This document shows, in pieces, positions 49,607-58,102 of a stretch of DNA of 64,000 nt. Origin of the DNA: Epilithonimonas caeni DSM 17710. GTDB taxonomy: Bacteria; Bacteroidota; Bacteroidia; Flavobacteriales; Weeksellaceae. The notes beneath the pieces are model-generated. The model saw only the letters and a program-made list of their open reading frames with translations, did no database searches and had not been told where the DNA came from. How positions within the stretch are numbered: position 1 is the stretch's first letter; every line of letters starts with the position of its first letter. The position numbers were made by a program, and so were the translations under genes. The stretch is from NCBI RefSeq assembly GCF_000426465.1, contig NZ_KE384527.1:210543-274542 (forward strand), given 5' to 3'.

Positions 49607-51259
49607 ATGAAGAGTAAATTTATCCTTGTAGCATTATTGGTTTCATTTTTGAAAATCAATGCTCAGCAGACGCCAGTCTTTAAAATGGTAAAAGATATCA
49701 ATCCTTCCGGCGATTCTTTACCAGAGAATCTTATCAAACTTGAGTCAAAAATTTATTTTGTAGCTGATGATGGTGAACACGGAAAAGAACTTTGGGTAAC
49801 AGATGGTGAAGAGACAAAGCTGGTAAAAGATATCAATCCCGGAAGTAACGGTTCTGATGTGAGCAATCTAAAAATTCTTAACGGAAAATTGATTTTTACT
49901 GCCACAGATGAAACGAACGGAAACGAACTCTGGACATCTGACGGTACAGAAGCCGGAACAGTACTTGTGAAAGATATGTATCCGGGAAGTGGCGGCTCTT
50001 ATGCTTTTGAATTTGTGGAGTTCAACAATGCTTTATATTTCAGGTCAGAGGATGGTGTCCACGGAACCGAACTTTGGAAAACAGACGGTACTGAAGCTGG
50101 AACGGTAATGGTTACAGACCTTCGTGAAGGAGAATTTGGTTCTAATCCTTCTTACTTTACTGTTCTGAATAATAAGCTTTACTTCAATGCCCTTGACGGA
50201 TTCGATTTTGACAATGGACAACACGGTTTCGAACTCTGGGTTACAGACGGAACCGAGGCCGGAACCCATATGGTAAAAGATATTCACGCAGAAAGTTCCA
50301 ACCCTTCCAACCTGAAAGCGTTTGGCAATAAAATCTATTTCAATGCCGATGATGGTACAAACGGCATCGAACTATGGGCTACAGACGGCACAAGCACCGG
50401 AACTTACATGGTCAAAAACATCAATACCGGCGGAAACGGGAACTCTATCCCTGCGGATTTTATTGATTTCAACGGAAAATTATTTTTCACAGCATATAGC
50501 AGCGAAACCGGTAGGGAAATATGGACGACAGACGGTACTGAAGCTGGAACTAACATTTTAAAAGATGTCTACGAAGGAATTGACAATGGTGTAATTCCAC
50601 AGTTTAAATATATCATTTATAACAATAAATTGTTCATGACATTGAAGGATGCTGAACATGGAGGAGAAATCTGGGCAACCGACGGAACACCGGAAGGAAC
50701 TCAATTATTTATGGATGTCTTCCCAGGTCCCGGTGATTCTATGGGTGTCACTATTTCACCAATGCTTTTCCAGGTGATGGGAGGTAAACTATACTTCAGA
50801 GCGGTGAACAATGACGAATTCTATCAACTATGGAAGTCAGACGGAACTTTAGCAGGAACCCAAAAGATAGCGGCTGACCCACAGAATCCGTCACAGGATG
50901 CATTAGGTTACACACCTTATTTTACTGCAATGGGTGATAAATTATATTTCACGGCAAAATATAACGATAGCGGTTATGAACTGTGGACCGTAGCTGCTGA
51001 CGCAGCAATGGCTGTAACCGATTTTAATAAAAATAAATTCTCTGTTTATCCAAATCCAGTTGCTGATATTATCAATATTTCCGGAGATTCGCAGATCTCT
51101 TCTGTTCAGGTTTATGACTATTCCGGGAAATTATTATTGGGTAATCCAGCTAATACAAAAAAACTACAGATGAACGTTTCTTCTTTACCAAAAGGAAATT
51201 ATGTTATTAAAATTTTATCTGAACAAAAAAGCAGTTCGTATAAAATTATCAAAAAGTAA
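49607..51259 (+). CDS. Secreted ELWxxDGTxAGT-repeat protein with T9SS sorting domain
   Basis: The protein has 550 residues with a signal peptide (ending INAQQ). About nine to ten repeats of roughly 45-55 residues each carry the ELWxTDGTxAGT motif (for example ELWTSDGTEAGT, ELWKTDGTEAGT, EIWATDGTPEGT), a beta-propeller-like surface repeat. The last 70 residues are a type A type IX sorting domain (FSVYPNPVADIINI...SLPKGNYVIKILSEQKSSSYKIIKK). It should be exported by the PorU/PorV system encoded at 32-37 kb. The ligand is unknown. Confidence 0.9.
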   Translation: MKSKFILVALLVSFLKINAQQTPVFKMVKDINPSGDSLPENLIKLESKIYFVADDGEHGKELWVTDGEETKLVKDINPGSNGSDVSNLKILNGKLIFTATDETNGNELWTSDGTEAGTVLVKDMYPGSGGSYAFEFVEFNNALYFRSEDGVHGTELWKTDGTEAGTVMVTDLREGEFGSNPSYFTVLNNKLYFNALDGFDFDNGQHGFELWVTDGTEAGTHMVKDIHAESSNPSNLKAFGNKIYFNADDGTNGIELWATDGTSTGTYMVKNINTGGNGNSIPADFIDFNGKLFFTAYSSETGREIWTTDGTEAGTNILKDVYEGIDNGVIPQFKYIIYNNKLFMTLKDAEHGGEIWATDGTPEGTQLFMDVFPGPGDSMGVTISPMLFQVMGGKLYFRAVNNDEFYQLWKSDGTLAGTQKIAADPQNPSQDALGYTPYFTAMGDKLYFTAKYNDSGYELWTVAADAAMAVTDFNKNKFSVYPNPVADIINISGDSQISSVQVYDYSGKLLLGNPANTKKLQMNVSSLPKGNYVIKILSEQKSSSYKIIKK

Positions 51260-51280
51260 GATTTTTCAATTTTTAAGTTT

Positions 51281-51308
51281 AACCCGGGAGTTTTTTGGCT
51301 TTCGGGTT
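51281..51308 (+). terminator. Terminator after the repeat protein
   Basis: AACCCGGGAG (51281-51290) pairs with CTTTCGGGTT (51299-51308), with two G-U pairs and loop TTTTTTGG, followed by TTTTTG. Confidence 0.75.
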
Positions 51309-51332
51309 TTTGTTTTCAAATAAATTTTCAAA

Positions 51333-51366
51333 ATATACCAATTGGTATATAATTTGTTTATCTTTG
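51333..51366 (+). promoter_or_regulatory. TetR operator and promoter of the tetR-oxidoreductase unit
   Basis: The perfect 18-bp palindrome ATATACCAATTGGTATAT (51333-51350) is followed 8 bases later by the -7 box TATCTTTG (51359-51366). The operator lies in the -33/-7 spacer region, so a bound repressor would block the promoter. A related half-conserved site (ATACCGATTGGTAC) recurs at 51998-52013 before the next gene. Confidence 0.8.
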
Positions 51367-51388
51367 CAAAGTCAATTCAAAATAAATA

Positions 51389-51982
51389 ATGTCAAAAGCA
51401 GAAAAAACAAGACAGTTCATCATAGAACAAACCTCAGAACTTTTCAATAAGAAAGGTTATGCAGGAACGTCTTTGTCCGACATTACTTCTGCAACCGGAT
51501 TAACAAAAGGAAGCATTTATGGAAATTTCGAAAACAAAGATGAAGTGGCCAAAGAAGTTTATCTTTATAATTCTAAAAGGCTCCAAACAGATTTCGTTAA
51601 TCAATTAAACAGCGAAATGACAACTCGTGAAAAACTATTCACAATTATAGATTATTACAGAAAAACCTGGGAAGTCAATTTCTCCCGTGGTGGTTGTCCA
51701 CATCTTAATACTGCTGTAGAAGCTGACGATACAATGCCTTTCCTTAAAGCTGAAGTTGCTAAGAATTTTGAAAATTGGGCGAATCAATGGAATCGAATTT
51801 TAGAAAAAGGAAAAACTCAAAACGAAATTATAGAAAGTATTGATTCTCAGAAATATGCTTATCAATTCATTGCATTGATAGAAGGTGGAATTCTGCTTTC
51901 AAAAACGATGAATAACAAAACTCATCTTTTCAACGCCTTAGAAAGAATCGAAAAAATCATCGACACAGAATTGATCAAATAA
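51389..51982 (+). CDS. TetR-family regulator (AcrR/NemR-like)
   Basis: The protein has 197 residues. The N-terminal helix-turn-helix is LFNKKGYAGTSLSDITSATGLTKGSIYGNFENKDEVAKE. The C-terminal domain contains FSRGGCPHLNTAVEADDT, a Gly-Gly-Cys-Pro motif common to TetR regulators of quinone or electrophile-stress oxidoreductase genes; the Cys (about residue 110) could sense thiol-reactive compounds, which is inference. It probably represses itself and the two genes after it through the operators at 51333 and 51998. Confidence 0.88.
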   Translation: MSKAEKTRQFIIEQTSELFNKKGYAGTSLSDITSATGLTKGSIYGNFENKDEVAKEVYLYNSKRLQTDFVNQLNSEMTTREKLFTIIDYYRKTWEVNFSRGGCPHLNTAVEADDTMPFLKAEVAKNFENWANQWNRILEKGKTQNEIIESIDSQKYAYQFIALIEGGILLSKTMNNKTHLFNALERIEKIIDTELIK

Positions 51983-51997
51983 TTTTTTTAACTTAAA

Positions 51998-52013
51998 ATA
52001 TACCGATTGGTAC
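51998..52013 (+). promoter_or_regulatory. Second TetR-type operator, before the oxidoreductase
   Basis: ATACCGATTGGTAC differs from the core of the perfect operator at 51333-51350 by two bases. It sits 10 bases before the oxidoreductase ATG, between the two genes, where binding could block transcription or translation start. Confidence 0.6.
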
Positions 52014-52022
52014 AAAAAAACT

Positions 52023-53024
52023 ATGAAAGCATTTACATTACAACGCTACAGCAAAACAGACAAACTTGAGTTAGTAGAATTTCCAGAACCCAGTCTACAG
52101 GAAAATGAAGTTTTGGTAGAGATTCATTCTGCAAGTATCAATCAACTGGATAGCAAACTGAAAAGTGGGGAATTCAAGATGATACTTCCCTACAAGTTCC
52201 CTCTGATCTTGGGACACGATATCGCAGGAATTGTCAAAAAAAATGGTTCAAAAGTGCAGAATTTTAAAGTTGGAGACGAAGTTTTCTCCAGACTTCCCGA
52301 TTTCCATATTGGTGCGTTTGCAGAATATGTTACGATCAATGAAAACTTTGTCGCTCTGAAACCAAAAAACATTTCGATGGAAGAGGCGGCTTCGATTCCA
52401 TTGGTAGCGTTGACTGTTTGGCAGGCATTGATTGAAAAGGCTAATTTGAAAAAAGGTCAAAAAGTATTTGTACAGGCTGGTTCTGGTGGTGTCGGAACCA
52501 TTGCGATTCAGCTGGCAAAACATTTGGGCGCTTTCGTTGCAACCACAACCAGCGAAAAGAATTTCGATTTGGTAAAACGGCTCGGGGCCGATGTTATCAT
52601 CGATTATAAAACTCAGGACTTTGAAAATATTCTAACCAGTTATGACCTGGTCCTGAACAGCCAAAATCAGGAAACTTTGGAAAAATCACTCAGAATATTG
52701 AAAGCCGGCGGAAAATTGATCTCAATCTCAGGTCCGCCAGATCCGGCTTTTGCAAAAGAAATTGGACTCAACTTTTTTTTGAAGTTTATTATATCACTTT
52801 TAAGTCGCAAAACAAGAAAAGAAGCAAAAAAACAAAATATAGATTATTCCTTTCTGTTTATGCAGGCCAATGGAAAACAACTTTCAGAAATCAGAAAGCT
52901 TATCGAAGCTGATATAATAAAACCAACCATAGACAAAATATTCCCTTTTGAACAAACAAATGACGCCATCAATTACGTCGAAAGCGGACGAGCAAAGGGA
53001 AAAGTAGTTATCAAAATAAAATAA
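52023..53024 (+). CDS. NADP-dependent quinone-type oxidoreductase (zinc-free MDR)
   Basis: The protein has 333 residues. It is a medium-chain dehydrogenase/reductase with a GroES-like N-terminus (SASINQLDSKLKSGEF, LGHDIAGIVKKNG) and the Rossmann motif VFVQAGSGGVGTIAIQLAKHLGA. The structural zinc Cys cluster is absent, as in quinone oxidoreductases. It should reduce quinones or enones with NADPH. It lies after its TetR regulator and 13 bases before an SDR gene. Confidence 0.92.
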   Translation: MKAFTLQRYSKTDKLELVEFPEPSLQENEVLVEIHSASINQLDSKLKSGEFKMILPYKFPLILGHDIAGIVKKNGSKVQNFKVGDEVFSRLPDFHIGAFAEYVTINENFVALKPKNISMEEAASIPLVALTVWQALIEKANLKKGQKVFVQAGSGGVGTIAIQLAKHLGAFVATTTSEKNFDLVKRLGADVIIDYKTQDFENILTSYDLVLNSQNQETLEKSLRILKAGGKLISISGPPDPAFAKEIGLNFFLKFIISLLSRKTRKEAKKQNIDYSFLFMQANGKQLSEIRKLIEADIIKPTIDKIFPFEQTNDAINYVESGRAKGKVVIKIK

Positions 53025-53037
53025 TACATCTCACATT

Positions 53038-53760
53038 ATGAAAACAACCAACAACACAGTATTTATCTCCGGCGGTTCAGCTGGAATCGGACTAGAAATC
53101 GCAAAATCATTTTCAGAAAAAGGAAACAAGGTTATCATCAACGGAAGAAATCAGGAACGCCTCGATAAAGCTTTGGAACAATTGGAAAATGCCATTGGAA
53201 TTCAGGGCGATTTGTCCATTGAAAGTGAAAGAATCAGAATAGCAAATGAATTGATCCAGAATCATCCGGACCTCAACATTGTCATCAACAATGCCGGCGA
53301 AGCTTATTATTACAACTTGGCGGATAATTCCGATTCTTATGAACTAGCCAGGAAAGAAATAAACACCAATTATCTGACGATCATCCATTTTACGGAATTG
53401 TTGCTTCCACATCTATTGCAAAAAGATTCTGCAGTTGTCAATGTAACATCCATTGCATCATTGGTTTCTTATGCGCCTGTTCCGACTTACGCTGCCAGCA
53501 AAGCTGCGCTTAGAAGCTATACACAATCACTTAGAAACGCTTTGAAGGAAACATCAGTTAAGATTTTCGAAGTTTTGCCACCTTTGGTCAATACTAGTTT
53601 TTCAGCAGAAATTGGTGGCGAAAACGGAATTCCGCCAAAAGAAGTGGCAGACGAATTATTGACAGCTCTGGAACAAAATCAGTTCGATGTCCCTGTTGGG
53701 CAGACCAAAGTTGTTCTCAGTGTTTTTCAAGAAGCTTTAGCGAAATTGAGTCACAATTGA
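53038..53760 (+). CDS. SDR oxidoreductase (DltE/YdfG-like)
   Basis: The protein has 240 residues. It has the cofactor motif SGGSAGIGLEIAKSF (residues 11-25), NNAG, catalytic Ser (VTSIASL), and Tyr and Lys in YAASKAAL, so it is a complete classical SDR. It lies 13 bases after the quinone oxidoreductase gene and should be co-regulated by the same TetR protein. The substrate is unknown; a reactive carbonyl would fit the context. Confidence 0.88.
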   Translation: MKTTNNTVFISGGSAGIGLEIAKSFSEKGNKVIINGRNQERLDKALEQLENAIGIQGDLSIESERIRIANELIQNHPDLNIVINNAGEAYYYNLADNSDSYELARKEINTNYLTIIHFTELLLPHLLQKDSAVVNVTSIASLVSYAPVPTYAASKAALRSYTQSLRNALKETSVKIFEVLPPLVNTSFSAEIGGENGIPPKEVADELLTALEQNQFDVPVGQTKVVLSVFQEALAKLSHN

Positions 53761-53871
53761 ATTTGCTAAACAAAATTAAACTTATTTTTAAGACGCAGAA
53801 ATTGCCTTGGCGACTTATAAACATTTTAATAAATACGGGATTTTACGCCTTTGCGATTAAATATAAAAATT

Positions 53872-54303
53872 ATGGATAGATTAGCACATTTGAGATCGTT
53901 GATCGGAGAAGAGTTTACAGATTCGCCTTCACCTTTTATGCGCTGGCTGAAACCGATCGTTGTTTCTGCAGAAAAGGGACATTTGGAATTTCGATATACA
54001 ATTCGTCCGGAATGGCTCAATCCAATTGGGAATCTTCATGGTGGTGTAACAGCAGCTATCATTGATGATGTTCTGGGCGCAACAATGTTTTCTCTTAATG
54101 AACCAACTTTCTATACAACCATTAACAATGTCATCGATTATTTCTCAATCGGGAAAGAAGGCGAAAATATCATTGCCGAAACACATATCACCAAATTGGG
54201 AAAATAATTCATCAACGCTACTTGCGAGATCTGGAATGCAGAAAAAACCAGACTGATTGCAAAAGGCACCTCAAACTTATTCAAAACTCAAATTACAAGA
54301 TAA
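53872..54303 (+). pseudogene. PaaI-type hotdog thioesterase interrupted by one in-frame TAA
   Basis: The ATG at 53872 opens a hotdog thioesterase (NPIGNLHGGVTAAIIDDVLG is the catalytic helix region with the HGG motif). After 111 codons an in-frame TAA (54205-54207) follows THITKLGK. The same frame then continues for 31 codons with typical family C-terminal sequence (FINATCEIWNAEKTRLIAKG) up to a TAA at 54301-54303 that overlaps the fabF ATG. Restored, the protein would be 143 residues, the normal length. A single substitution such as AAA to TAA explains it. The truncated product lacks the last strands and is probably inactive. A sequencing error is the alternative. Confidence 0.85.
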
Positions 54304-55538
54304 TGAAACGAGTCGTAATCACAGGAATGGGCGCAGTAACGCCATTGGGAAATGACGTAGAAACTTTCTGGAGCAACATCCTGAAAGGCGAAAGTGGTGT
54401 GGACAAGATCACTCATTTCAATGCAGAGAAATTCAAAGTACAATTTGCAGCCGAAGCCAAAAACTTCACGCCGGAAAAATATCTGGACAGGAACGAAATC
54501 AAACGAAGTGACCTTTTCACACAATACGCCCTTTATGCAGCCGCTCAGGCAATGGAAGATTCCGGATTGACTTTTAATGACTTCGACCCTTTTGATATCG
54601 GCGTCATCTGGGGAACCGGACAAGGCGGAATGGAAACCTTTGAAAATGAAGTCACAGAATATGTTTCAGGCGATGGAACACCGAGATTCAGTCCGTTTTT
54701 TGTTCCGAAACTCATTGCCAATATGGCTTCGGGAATGATTTCTATGAAATATGGCTTGCGGGGAATCAATTATACTACAGTTTCTGCCTGTGCAACCTCA
54801 AACACTGCCTTTATGGATGCCTTCAATTATATCCGTTGGGGAAAAGCGAAAGTGATTGTGAGCGGTGGTTCGGAAGCTCCGATTACTCCAGCATCTGTTG
54901 GTGGTTTTTCATCAATGAAAGCCATGTCTACAAGAAACGATAATCCAAAAGCCGCAAGCCGGCCTTATGATGTGGAACGTGATGGTTTTATAATGGGCGA
55001 AGGCGCCGGAGCATTGATTTTGGAAGAATATGAACATGCTAAAGCCAGAGGAGCCAAAATCTATGCAGAATTGATTGGCGCAGCAATGACCGCGGATGCC
55101 TATCATATGACCGCACCTCATCCGGAAGGAATTGGAGCCGCAAAATCTATGGAATTAGCTTTACAAGATGCAGAAATTCTACCAGAACAAATCGATTATC
55201 TTAATCCACACGCCACTTCTACCCCACTTGGAGACTTAGCAGAACTAAATGCCATCAATAAAGTTTTCAACGGTAGCCAGAATCTTGACATTAGTGCAAC
55301 CAAATCTATGACCGGACATTTATTGGGTGCTGCGGGCGCTGTAGAAGCGATTATTTGCATCAAAGCGATTCAGGAGAATGTTATTCCAGCGACAATCAAT
55401 GTTTCAAAATTGGATGAGAATATTCCGGAAGGCATTAATATCGTTACTGAAAAAAAAGAAAAACCAATCAACATCGCTATGAGCAATGCGTTTGGTTTTG
55501 GCGGTCATAACTCGACGGTTATTTTTAGGAAAATCTAA
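54303..55538 (+). CDS. fabF: Beta-ketoacyl-ACP synthase II
   Basis: The protein has 411 residues from the ATG at 54303; an upstream in-frame ATG would add 27 unrelated residues lying inside the thioesterase frame. The KAS triad is Cys (TVSACATSN), His (NPHATSTPLGD) and His (SMTGHLLGAAGA), and the glycine-rich C-terminus is NAFGFGGHNSTVIFRK. It elongates acyl-ACP with malonyl-ACP. Its start overlaps the ancestral thioesterase stop (TAATG), so it was translationally coupled to the now broken gene. Confidence 0.93.
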   Translation: MKRVVITGMGAVTPLGNDVETFWSNILKGESGVDKITHFNAEKFKVQFAAEAKNFTPEKYLDRNEIKRSDLFTQYALYAAAQAMEDSGLTFNDFDPFDIGVIWGTGQGGMETFENEVTEYVSGDGTPRFSPFFVPKLIANMASGMISMKYGLRGINYTTVSACATSNTAFMDAFNYIRWGKAKVIVSGGSEAPITPASVGGFSSMKAMSTRNDNPKAASRPYDVERDGFIMGEGAGALILEEYEHAKARGAKIYAELIGAAMTADAYHMTAPHPEGIGAAKSMELALQDAEILPEQIDYLNPHATSTPLGDLAELNAINKVFNGSQNLDISATKSMTGHLLGAAGAVEAIICIKAIQENVIPATINVSKLDENIPEGINIVTEKKEKPINIAMSNAFGFGGHNSTVIFRKI

Positions 55539-55545
55539 ATTAAAA

Positions 55546-55624
55546 CACTTCGACTCCGCTCAGTGTGACATTTTTAATAATAAATGTTCGAATTTTAGCA
55601 ATGTCAGTCTGAGGTTCTCGAAGA
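55546..55624. repeat. Dispersed inverted repeat after fabF
   Basis: CACTTCGACTCCGCTCAGTG (55546-55565) and TGTCAGTCTGAGGTTCTCGA (55602-55621) are imperfect inverted arms of the same family as the elements at 10.7 and 11.7 kb. They may also act as the fabF transcript end. Confidence 0.7.
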
Positions 55625-55640
55625 CATAAAAAATAACAAA

Positions 55641-55662
55641 GGCTTAGTTTTCTGACTAAGCC
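55641..55662 (-). terminator. Terminator of the PPOX gene
   Basis: The perfect stem GGCTTAGT (55641-55648) and ACTAAGCC (55655-55662) is followed on the minus strand by TTTGTTATTTTTT. It lies 26 bases beyond the stop of the minus-strand gene. Confidence 0.75.
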
Positions 55663-55687
55663 TCTCATATATATTCAAAAATCGATA

Positions 55688-56212
55688 TTATTTCTGTGTG
55701 TGATTGATATCGTTCCTGTGTTCCATGATCTCAAGATCGGCATCTACGAAATAGGCGCTTCCAAAACCATTCACATAAGCACCTTTTACAGGATGAAGCG
55801 CAATTAGGATAAAATCTGTCATTTCATTCAAAACATCTATGATTTTCCCGTGTCTTTCTTTCAGTTTTCCAACGATGTTATTCCAATCGTCAGAATCTCT
55901 TTCGATTTGAGAAGTAGAAACCTCGACAGTCAATCTTTCTCTTGCATAGACCTGTTTCGTAGCAGACTCATCCTCGATGAACATTGCAGACACCTTTCTG
56001 CCTTCAGCAAGATTTTTGGTGTGCCTCGCCATAAAAGAAACCAAAATATAGAATTTGTTATCGATCTCTACAAACGGTGCATAGCTCGCATTCGGCGTTC
56101 CCTCTGCATCTACAGTTGCCAAAGTTACGCTTAGCGTTCTAGCAATTAATTCTTTCACTTTTGGAGCAACTGGTTTCGCTTGTCTCTTTGCTTCTTCTGT
56201 CTGTTCACTCAT
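55688..56212 (-). CDS. Pyridoxamine-5'-phosphate-oxidase-like (HugZ-type) protein
   Basis: The protein has 174 residues. The split-barrel FMN-binding pattern is visible (RTLSVTLATVDAEGTPNASYAPFVEIDNKFYILVSFMARHTKNLAEGRKVSAMFIEDES), close to the HugZ/HutZ group, some of which degrade heme. Heme or flavin binding is not proven here. It is divergent from an AraC regulator and lies near a siderophore-interacting-type flavoprotein, so a link to iron is plausible. Confidence 0.8.
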   Translation of the reverse strand: MSEQTEEAKRQAKPVAPKVKELIARTLSVTLATVDAEGTPNASYAPFVEIDNKFYILVSFMARHTKNLAEGRKVSAMFIEDESATKQVYARERLTVEVSTSQIERDSDDWNNIVGKLKERHGKIIDVLNEMTDFILIALHPVKGAYVNGFGSAYFVDADLEIMEHRNDINHTQK

Positions 56213-56344
56213 GATATATATTTTTAGATGTTACAAAAGTAGTTATTTAGAATCAAACCAAATAATTTTCTATCATGTATAATTTCATATCTTTAAAAAT
56301 TGTCAGTAAAGGATTATTGAATAATTTTACTCATTAATTTCTAA

Positions 56345-57208
56345 ATGAACAAAAATATCCCGACATATAATCTCAATGATGTAACAAAAGATGGATTGTT
56401 TATAGAAATCATTCGGGAAAATTCTGGAGAAACCAATAAGGATATTGAGGAAAAAGGCATTCACAGGGACAGTCATTATCTTTTTCTTTTCCTGCAAAGC
56501 GGCAAAGCAGAAGTTATGGTAGATTTTAAAGATTTCAGAGTAGAAGGTCCCGCCATTTTTTGCATCACACCGGGGCAGGTTCATTATTCAAAGAACTTTG
56601 ATATTTATGGCTGGTTTTTAGCTGTCAATTCCGAATTGTTATCGGCTGAAGTTCGTGCAGTTTTTGAGGAATCCATATTCCCGATTCTTCCTGTAAAAAT
56701 AGAAAAGGTATTTGCAAAAAACCTAGATCAGTGTGCTCAGCTCTTGAATTTCTATCATAAAAAAGCAAAAAATGAGTTGAATATAGTCCAGTCATTATTG
56801 GACGCTTATGTTGCAATGCTGGCATCGGTCTTCTCGGAAACGCCGAATCAGGAACAAATAAAAGAAAGCCGTGCTTTGAAACTAACAAGGCAATTTAAAA
56901 TCCTGGTAAAACAGCAATTCAAAACCATGAAAAGTCCATCTTCTTACGCTGAGTTGATGAATATTTCCCCATCCTATTTATCGGAAGTTGTGAAAGACAT
57001 CACTGGAAATCCAGCAGGATATTGGATTCAGCAGGAGATTATGATCGAGGCAAAACGCCTGCTATTTTATACGGATTTGACAGTAAAGGAAATAGCCAAT
57101 GAACTTGGTTATGATGATTATGCATACTTTTCGCGTCTATTTTCAAAACTGACGAAACAGTCAGCTTTGGATTTCAGGAAAATGAATAAAGTAGAATCCA
57201 CTGAATAA
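56345..57208 (+). CDS. AraC-family transcriptional regulator
   Basis: The protein has 287 residues. It has a cupin-like N-terminal domain (HRDSHYLFLFLQSGKAEVMVDFKDFRVEGPAIFCITPGQVH) and a C-terminal pair of helix-turn-helices (about 190-280: AELMNISPSYLSEVVKDITG, VKEIANELGYDDYAYFSRLFSKLTKQSALDFRK). It sits between the divergent PPOX gene (132 bases) and the flavoprotein gene that follows by 87 bases on the same strand. It may control one or both, which is inference. Confidence 0.9.
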   Translation: MNKNIPTYNLNDVTKDGLFIEIIRENSGETNKDIEEKGIHRDSHYLFLFLQSGKAEVMVDFKDFRVEGPAIFCITPGQVHYSKNFDIYGWFLAVNSELLSAEVRAVFEESIFPILPVKIEKVFAKNLDQCAQLLNFYHKKAKNELNIVQSLLDAYVAMLASVFSETPNQEQIKESRALKLTRQFKILVKQQFKTMKSPSSYAELMNISPSYLSEVVKDITGNPAGYWIQQEIMIEAKRLLFYTDLTVKEIANELGYDDYAYFSRLFSKLTKQSALDFRKMNKVESTE

Positions 57209-57295
57209 ATTCACCTCAAAAAGTCCAATCATTTCCTTAAAATAGCTATCGTTTTCTTTCGTATATCTGATTTTCTTTGTAGAAAATTATTGATT

Positions 57296-58015
57296 ATGCC
57301 AAGTATGCCAAAATGGTTGAATGATACAATGGAAAACATATTAGCTTCCAAATATATTCGTGAAACAACCGTCATAGAAACCAAAAACATTTCCGACAAT
57401 TTAAAAAGGATCAAATTCTCCGGCAATCTGCTCGGTCTGGAATATAAACCCGGATATGCTATCGAATTTCGGGTAAACGATACGGATTATAGGAAATACA
57501 CCCCTTATAATTATGATAAGGCTGATGGTACTTTTGAGATCCTTTGCCATCTTCATGGAAGCGCGTCCGGCTGTGATTTTATAGAGAATCTGAAAGTAGG
57601 AGAAACGATAAAATATATCATTCCACGGGGAAAAGATATGTTCAAAAGCGATTTCAAGCATCATATTGCCATTGGCGATGAAACCTCTCTGGGAGCAGCT
57701 TTATCTATAAAGTATGAAACCGATGGTTACGGATATTATTCTTTCGACAGCATTTTTGAGCTGGACGACCATCAAGTCCTGAAAGACCTTGGACTATACG
57801 GATATCATACATTAAAAAATGAGCCTGATAAAATTATCGAATCCATTGATATCCTTATTAAAGAGGGAATAATTGACCCTTACAATACCGCTTTCTACAT
57901 TACCGGAAATGGTAAAACATTACAGTCGGTCCGCAAATCATTGAAACAAAATGATATTTCCGGCGATCAGATCTTCTCTCAAGCTTACTGGATAGAAGGC
58001 CGAAAAGGGCTGTGA
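57296..58015 (+). CDS. Siderophore-interacting-type FAD/NAD(P)H reductase
   Basis: The protein has 239 residues from the ATG at 57296; a TTG lies two codons upstream. The FAD domain has FRVNDTDYRKYTPYNYDKADGTFEILCHLHGSASGCDFIENLKVGETIKYIIPRG, with the RxYT-like motif (RKYTPY). The C-terminal half holds the ferric-reductase/SIP-type NAD(P)H domain (HHIAIGDETSLGAALSI, AFYITGNGKTLQSVRKSLK). Such proteins release iron from siderophores by reduction. It is in tandem with the AraC regulator. The iron role is a family inference. Confidence 0.83.
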   Translation: MPSMPKWLNDTMENILASKYIRETTVIETKNISDNLKRIKFSGNLLGLEYKPGYAIEFRVNDTDYRKYTPYNYDKADGTFEILCHLHGSASGCDFIENLKVGETIKYIIPRGKDMFKSDFKHHIAIGDETSLGAALSIKYETDGYGYYSFDSIFELDDHQVLKDLGLYGYHTLKNEPDKIIESIDILIKEGIIDPYNTAFYITGNGKTLQSVRKSLKQNDISGDQIFSQAYWIEGRKGL

Positions 58016-58060
58016 GACAAAAACATTGGTACTCGAATTTTTTATATAAAACTTAAATCG

Positions 58061-58068
58061 TAATTTTG
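58061..58068 (+). promoter_or_regulatory. -7 promoter box of ahcY
   Basis: TAATTTTG matches TAnnTTTG and lies 34 bases before the ahcY ATG. The -33 position holds only an A/T run. No SAH riboswitch-like structure was seen in the 87-base gap. Confidence 0.55.
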
Positions 58069-58102
58069 CACTTTAGTTTTCAAACTTATTTTAATTACAG
58101 AT

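Noticed and set aside
49770-51000. Recurrent short direct repeats such as GACGGTACTGAAGCTGGAAC, CRISPR-like at first sight
   Set aside because: They are codons of the protein motif ELWxTDGTxAGT in one open reading frame, with irregular spacing and synonymous drift.
54205-54207. Recoding (readthrough or unusual amino acid) of the thioesterase stop
   Set aside because: The codon is TAA, there is no recoding signal, and the family has no special residue at this place. A plain nonsense change is simpler.
54222-54302. An N-terminal extension of FabF by 27 residues
   Set aside because: The extra residues lie inside the old thioesterase coding region and do not match KAS proteins, which begin at MKRVVITGMGAV.
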